From an uncultured Eubacteriales bacterium (GTDB taxonomy: Bacteria; Bacillota; Clostridia; Oscillospirales; Oscillospiraceae): DNA of 64,000 bases. The DNA lies in the NCBI GenBank assembly GCA_902496595.1, contig CABVBV010000001.1, positions 1 through 64,000 of the forward strand, given 5' to 3'. Within the stretch, counting starts at the first letter, position 1, and each line of letters starts with the position of its first letter. The notes beneath the pieces were generated by a model. That model saw only the letters and a program-made list of their open reading frames with translations. It did no database searches and was not told where the DNA came from. The position numbers were made by a program, and so were the translations under genes. Shown piece after piece: positions 61,294 through 64,000 of the stretch.

Positions 61294-62064
61294 TTACTTC
61301 ATGTCGATGGCAAGATCCGTGTTGTCAGATATGGCGGTGCGGAGCTTCAGGAACTCGTCCGAGATCATGTCCCTCGGCCTCGGCAGCTCGTTGGGGTATA
61401 TCTCCTTTATCTTCGCGGGACGGTTGCTGAACAGTATGATGCGGTCGCCCAGGAAGCAGGCCTCCTCGATGTTGTTGGTGACGAAGATGACCGTGCGCTT
61501 CTGGAGCTGCCATATCTTGGCGATCTCCTCCTCCATGGCGTAGCGGGTCTGGGCGTCCAGCGCGCCGAAGGGCTCGTCCATGATGAGGATCTCGGGGTCG
61601 TTGGCGTAGGCCCTGGCGATGCCGACGCGCTGCTTCATGCCGCCGGAGAGCTGGGCGGGATAGGACTTCTCAAAGCCGTGGAGGCCGACAAGGTCTATGA
61701 ACTTCTGCGCCGTTGCGGTGCGTTCGGACTTGGGCACGCCCCTCCACTTGGGGCCTATCTCCACGTTATGCATCACCGTCTTCCAGGGCATGAGCGCGGT
61801 CTTCTGGAGCACCATGCCTATCTTGCGGTCGTGGCCCTTGACCTCTGTCCCGTCCAGGATTATCTCGCCCTCCGTGGGCGTTTCCAGACCGGCTATCATG
61901 TTGAGCAGCACTGTCTTGCCGCACTGTCCGGGCCCGAGCAGCACCAGGAACTCGTTGTCATAGACGTCGAAGCTCACGCCGTCGACGGCGACCGTGTCGC
62001 CGTTCTTGCCCTCAAAGACCTTCCTCAGGTTCTTTATCTGTAACTTTACTTTATTTGCAGCCAT
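61294..62064 (-). CDS. ABC importer ATPase 2 (NitT/TauT type), lost switch histidine
   Basis: The ~256-residue protein has Walker A GPGQCGKTVLL (about residue 46), signature LSGGMKQR, Walker B ILIMDEP and D-loop GALD. The switch (H-loop) residue is Asn in FVTNNIEEA where His is normal. The ATG at 62064 is used; a GTG two codons earlier has an AAAGG five bases before it and is also possible. Its start overlaps the upstream permease gene by 19 bases. Confidence 0.92.
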   Translation of the reverse strand: MAANKVKLQIKNLRKVFEGKNGDTVAVDGVSFDVYDNEFLVLLGPGQCGKTVLLNMIAGLETPTEGEIILDGTEVKGHDRKIGMVLQKTALMPWKTVMHNVEIGPKWRGVPKSERTATAQKFIDLVGLHGFEKSYPAQLSGGMKQRVGIARAYANDPEILIMDEPFGALDAQTRYAMEEEIAKIWQLQKRTVIFVTNNIEEACFLGDRIILFSNRPAKIKEIYPNELPRPRDMISDEFLKLRTAISDNTDLAIDMK

Positions 62065-62858
62065 GGGCACAACAACCTTTCAATAATCGACGTGATGACA
62101 CCGAGCAGAGCGCCGACGATGCCGATGGTGATCATAGCGACGAGGACGAGCGGCATATCGTTGCCGTCCATGCCTCTGGTCACGAGGAAGCCGACGCCGC
62201 TCTTCGCGCTGAGCATCTCGGCCGCGAGGACGACCATCCAGCCCGTGCTCGTGGCGGTCTTGATGCCGGCAATTATGGCGGGGATGGCGCTGGGTATGGC
62301 CACCTCGATGAGCATCTGCCTGCGGTTGGCGTCGAAGAGCCTGCCGACGTCAAGGTAAAGCGGCTCTACGTTCTTGAGCCCGGCTCTGGTATTGATGACG
62401 ATGGGCATTACGGCGCCGATGAAGACTATGAGCACCTTCGGGAACTCGCCGATGCCGAAGGCGATGATGATGAGCGGTATCCAGGCCAGCGGCGGGATGG
62501 GCCGGATGATATTGAATATCGAGCCGAAAAAGGCGTCGAGCTTCCTGTTCCAGCCCAACATGGTGCCGAAGGGTATGCCGATGACGATGGCGGCGCAGAG
62601 GGCTATCAGCACCCTCTTGAGGCTCGCCCAGATGTGCCCGAAGTAGGACACGCGCATGATGGGCTGCTCGAACAGCTTGATGAGCCTCGCCCACGTCGCC
62701 TGCATCGTCGGGAACATATCCGGAGTCGAGGAGGAGACATAGTACCACAGGAAAACCAGCAGGCCCAGAGATATGATGGGGAGCACGGCATAGACCACGT
62801 CCTTCGGCTTTATCTCCTTGAACTCGCCCTTGCGGCCGTTCTTATCCAGTTTTACCAT
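62046..62858 (-). CDS. ABC importer permease 1 (NitT/TauT type)
   Basis: The 270-residue protein has six membrane helices and the coupling motif near residue 210 (GWMVVLAAEMLSAKSGVGF) typical of nitrate/sulfonate/bicarbonate permeases. It has the conserved RPIPPLAWIPLIIIAFG in the middle. It partners with permease 2. GGAGGTG lies just before the ATG. Confidence 0.93.
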   Translation of the reverse strand: MVKLDKNGRKGEFKEIKPKDVVYAVLPIISLGLLVFLWYYVSSSTPDMFPTMQATWARLIKLFEQPIMRVSYFGHIWASLKRVLIALCAAIVIGIPFGTMLGWNRKLDAFFGSIFNIIRPIPPLAWIPLIIIAFGIGEFPKVLIVFIGAVMPIVINTRAGLKNVEPLYLDVGRLFDANRRQMLIEVAIPSAIPAIIAGIKTATSTGWMVVLAAEMLSAKSGVGFLVTRGMDGNDMPLVLVAMITIGIVGALLGVITSIIERLLCPWLQIK

Positions 62859-62862
62859 TTCT

Positions 62863-63675
62863 TCACCTCCACTTTATGACCCGGTTCTCGATGAGGGTGA
62901 GAAGACCGTTGAAGATCGCGCCTATTATACCGATGACGATCATGCCGAGGAGGATGATGTCCGGCCGGGCATAGAGCCTGCCCATAGAAATCATATATCC
63001 CAGTCCTGCGCTGGCCGCGAGCATCTCAGCCGCCACCAGCGTAGACCAAGCATTGCCGACCGCGACGCGGATGCCGGAAAACGCGAGGGGCATCGCGGAG
63101 GGAACGCCGACCTTGAAGAAAGTCTCAACAGTGCCTGCGCCACTGGTTTTTGCCACATTTATGAGGGTCTTGTTCGTCAGCTTTATCCCAGTATACGAGT
63201 TTATTACGCAGGGGATAAAGGCGGAGAAATAGATGATGAACGCCTTGGCCTGGAGCCCTATGCCCAGCCACAGGACGGTCAGAGGTATCCAGGAGATGGG
63301 AGGGATGGGCCGGATGATCTCGAAGATGGGGTTTACAAACCTGTCGATGCCCTTGAACCAGCCCATGAGCAGGCCCAGAGGCACCCCGGTGACCACGCCG
63401 AGGCACAGGCCGGTCATCGCGACCTGAAGACTGGCCCAGATGGAGACGGGAAGCGTCGCTCCGTCGGGGTTGGCGTTTGTCAGCTTGTAGATGAACAGCA
63501 GAACGAGCTCGGTAGGCTTGGCCAGGTAGCGGTCAGACACGATACCGAACTCCAGCAGCAGCTGCCAGATTATCAAAAAACTCAGGATTCCGGCTACGGA
63601 CAACATGGCGTAGACATAGGAGTTCCCTGTCTTGCCGCGTCCGGGCTTTTCAGCCTTTTTGTCTGTTTTTCTCAT
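62863..63675 (-). CDS. ABC importer permease 2 (NitT/TauT type)
   Basis: The 270-residue protein has six helices, RPIPPISWIPLTVLWLG (about residue 130) and AWSTLVAAEMLAASAGLGYM. The ATG at 63673-63675 is chosen, because AAGG lies eleven bases before it and the earlier ATG lies inside a hairpin. The stop overlaps the ribosome site of permease 1. Confidence 0.9.
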   Translation of the reverse strand: MRKTDKKAEKPGRGKTGNSYVYAMLSVAGILSFLIIWQLLLEFGIVSDRYLAKPTELVLLFIYKLTNANPDGATLPVSIWASLQVAMTGLCLGVVTGVPLGLLMGWFKGIDRFVNPIFEIIRPIPPISWIPLTVLWLGIGLQAKAFIIYFSAFIPCVINSYTGIKLTNKTLINVAKTSGAGTVETFFKVGVPSAMPLAFSGIRVAVGNAWSTLVAAEMLAASAGLGYMISMGRLYARPDIILLGMIVIGIIGAIFNGLLTLIENRVIKWR

Positions 63676-63708
63676 TTTTTGTACCAACCTTAATAAGATG
63701 AACAGCCC

Positions 63709-63734
63709 GGGCATAGTCCCGGAGGACTATGCCC
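63709..63734. repeat. Intercistronic hairpin after the binding-protein gene
   Basis: An 11-bp perfect stem (63709-63719 with 63724-63734, GGGCATAGTCC) encloses CGGA. No T-run follows, so it probably stabilises the binding-protein mRNA in the ABC operon. Confidence 0.75.
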
Positions 63735-63750
63735 AAGGCCGAAACGGAGC

Positions 63751-64000
63751 TCAGCGGGCCGCGATTATCTCGGCGACCTCCTCAGCTATGGAGCTGTCGA
63801 CCATGTTGTTCTCGATGATATAGTTCCTGTCGTCAATGGTGTAGCTGCCCTGGGACATGAAGAAGTCGAAGGTGTTGAACAGCTCGTTGTAGCCGTTTCC
63901 TATCTCGCCCTCGTACAGTCCTGCGGCGTCGGGGGCGGTGGTGGTCATCATCTCGATCATCTCGTCGATGTACATCGGGAAGAACCAGTCGCTCAGGGAG
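63751..64000 (-). CDS. Probable ABC substrate-binding protein (C-terminal part, cut by window edge)
   Basis: Only the last ~82 residues are in the window (ending VAEIIAAR). The helical pattern (WFFPMYIDEMIEMM, then FFMSQGSYTIDDRNY) fits the C-terminal lobe of a NitT/TauT substrate-binding protein, and its place before two permeases and two ATPases supports this. The substrate and N-terminal signal lie beyond base 64000. Confidence 0.7.
   Translation of the reverse strand, partial: SLSDWFFPMYIDEMIEMMTTTAPDAAGLYEGEIGNGYNELFNTFDFFMSQGSYTIDDRNYIIENNMVDSSIAEEVAEIIAAR

Noticed and set aside
57865..62043. A plus-strand frame of 1392 codons across the RpiB, TauE, transaldolase and ABC ATPase genes
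   Set aside because: It is antisense to five genes with clear family motifs. Its His/Arg/Val-rich composition is the usual shadow of high-GC genes, with no ribosome site at a credible start.

Overview
The window reads as one chromosomal stretch from a high-GC anaerobic bacterium with strong AGGAGG-type ribosome sites, frequent GTG/TTG starts and tightly packed operons. TRAP transport, a ferredoxin-type aldo/keto reductase, an iron alcohol dehydrogenase and a cysteine desulfidase fit an anaerobe, probably a high-GC member of the Clostridia; Synergistota cannot be excluded. No rRNA, tRNA, CRISPR array, transposase or integrase was seen.

Layout. (1) 1-2625: the 5' part of typA/bipA, a cysteine desulfidase gene and a small PepSY lipid-anchored or membrane protein. 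(2) 2634-24308, minus strand: a 15-gene operon (system 1). It encodes a secreted vWA protein, a giant tubulin-like GTPase and a possible partner, a zinc-ribbon GTPase, a probable GTPase-associated GAP1-like protein, a degenerate protein kinase, Sel1 and polytopic membrane proteins, a zinc-ribbon/TPR protein, an HExxH zincin, a VirD4/TraG-like ATPase with an inactive twin, and a membrane vWA protein. (3) 24605-39938: a metabolic region, visibly less GC-rich than its flanks. Two operons face a common regulator gene: UGSC-like protein, FAD oxidoreductase, MBL hydrolase, aldo/keto reductase, DUF554 and LarB on one side; a TRAP transporter, iron alcohol dehydrogenase and DASS transporter on the other. 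Both start regions carry the same 33-bp site at the same distance from a -35 box. The TRAP large permease gene is frameshifted.

(4) 40226-52268, minus strand: a second multi-gene NTPase operon (system 2) with a macrodomain/HTH-like protein, a vWA protein, an M48-type peptidase, two dynamin-like GTPases and a third that lacks a P-loop, two small proteins and an Hsp70-like ATPase. (5) 52367-56704: a sugar-phosphate operon (two ribulose-phosphate-epimerase-like proteins, zinc dehydrogenase, class II aldolase, triosephosphate-isomerase-like) divergent from a LacI-type regulator. (6) 57898 to the right edge: RpiB-like isomerase, TauE/SafE permease, transaldolase-family protein and a NitT/TauT-type ABC importer whose two ATPases carry complementary motif defects.

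How it works together. Systems 1 and 2 share an architecture: vWA scaffold, NTPase switches of different folds, a zinc peptidase and membrane components. This resembles the GTPase-centred, vWA-containing systems thought to act in biological conflict (Aravind and colleagues). Their function here is inferred, not shown. The two metabolic blocks look like import plus catabolism of an unknown organic acid (region 3) and of an unusual, perhaps sulfonated, sugar (regions 5-6).
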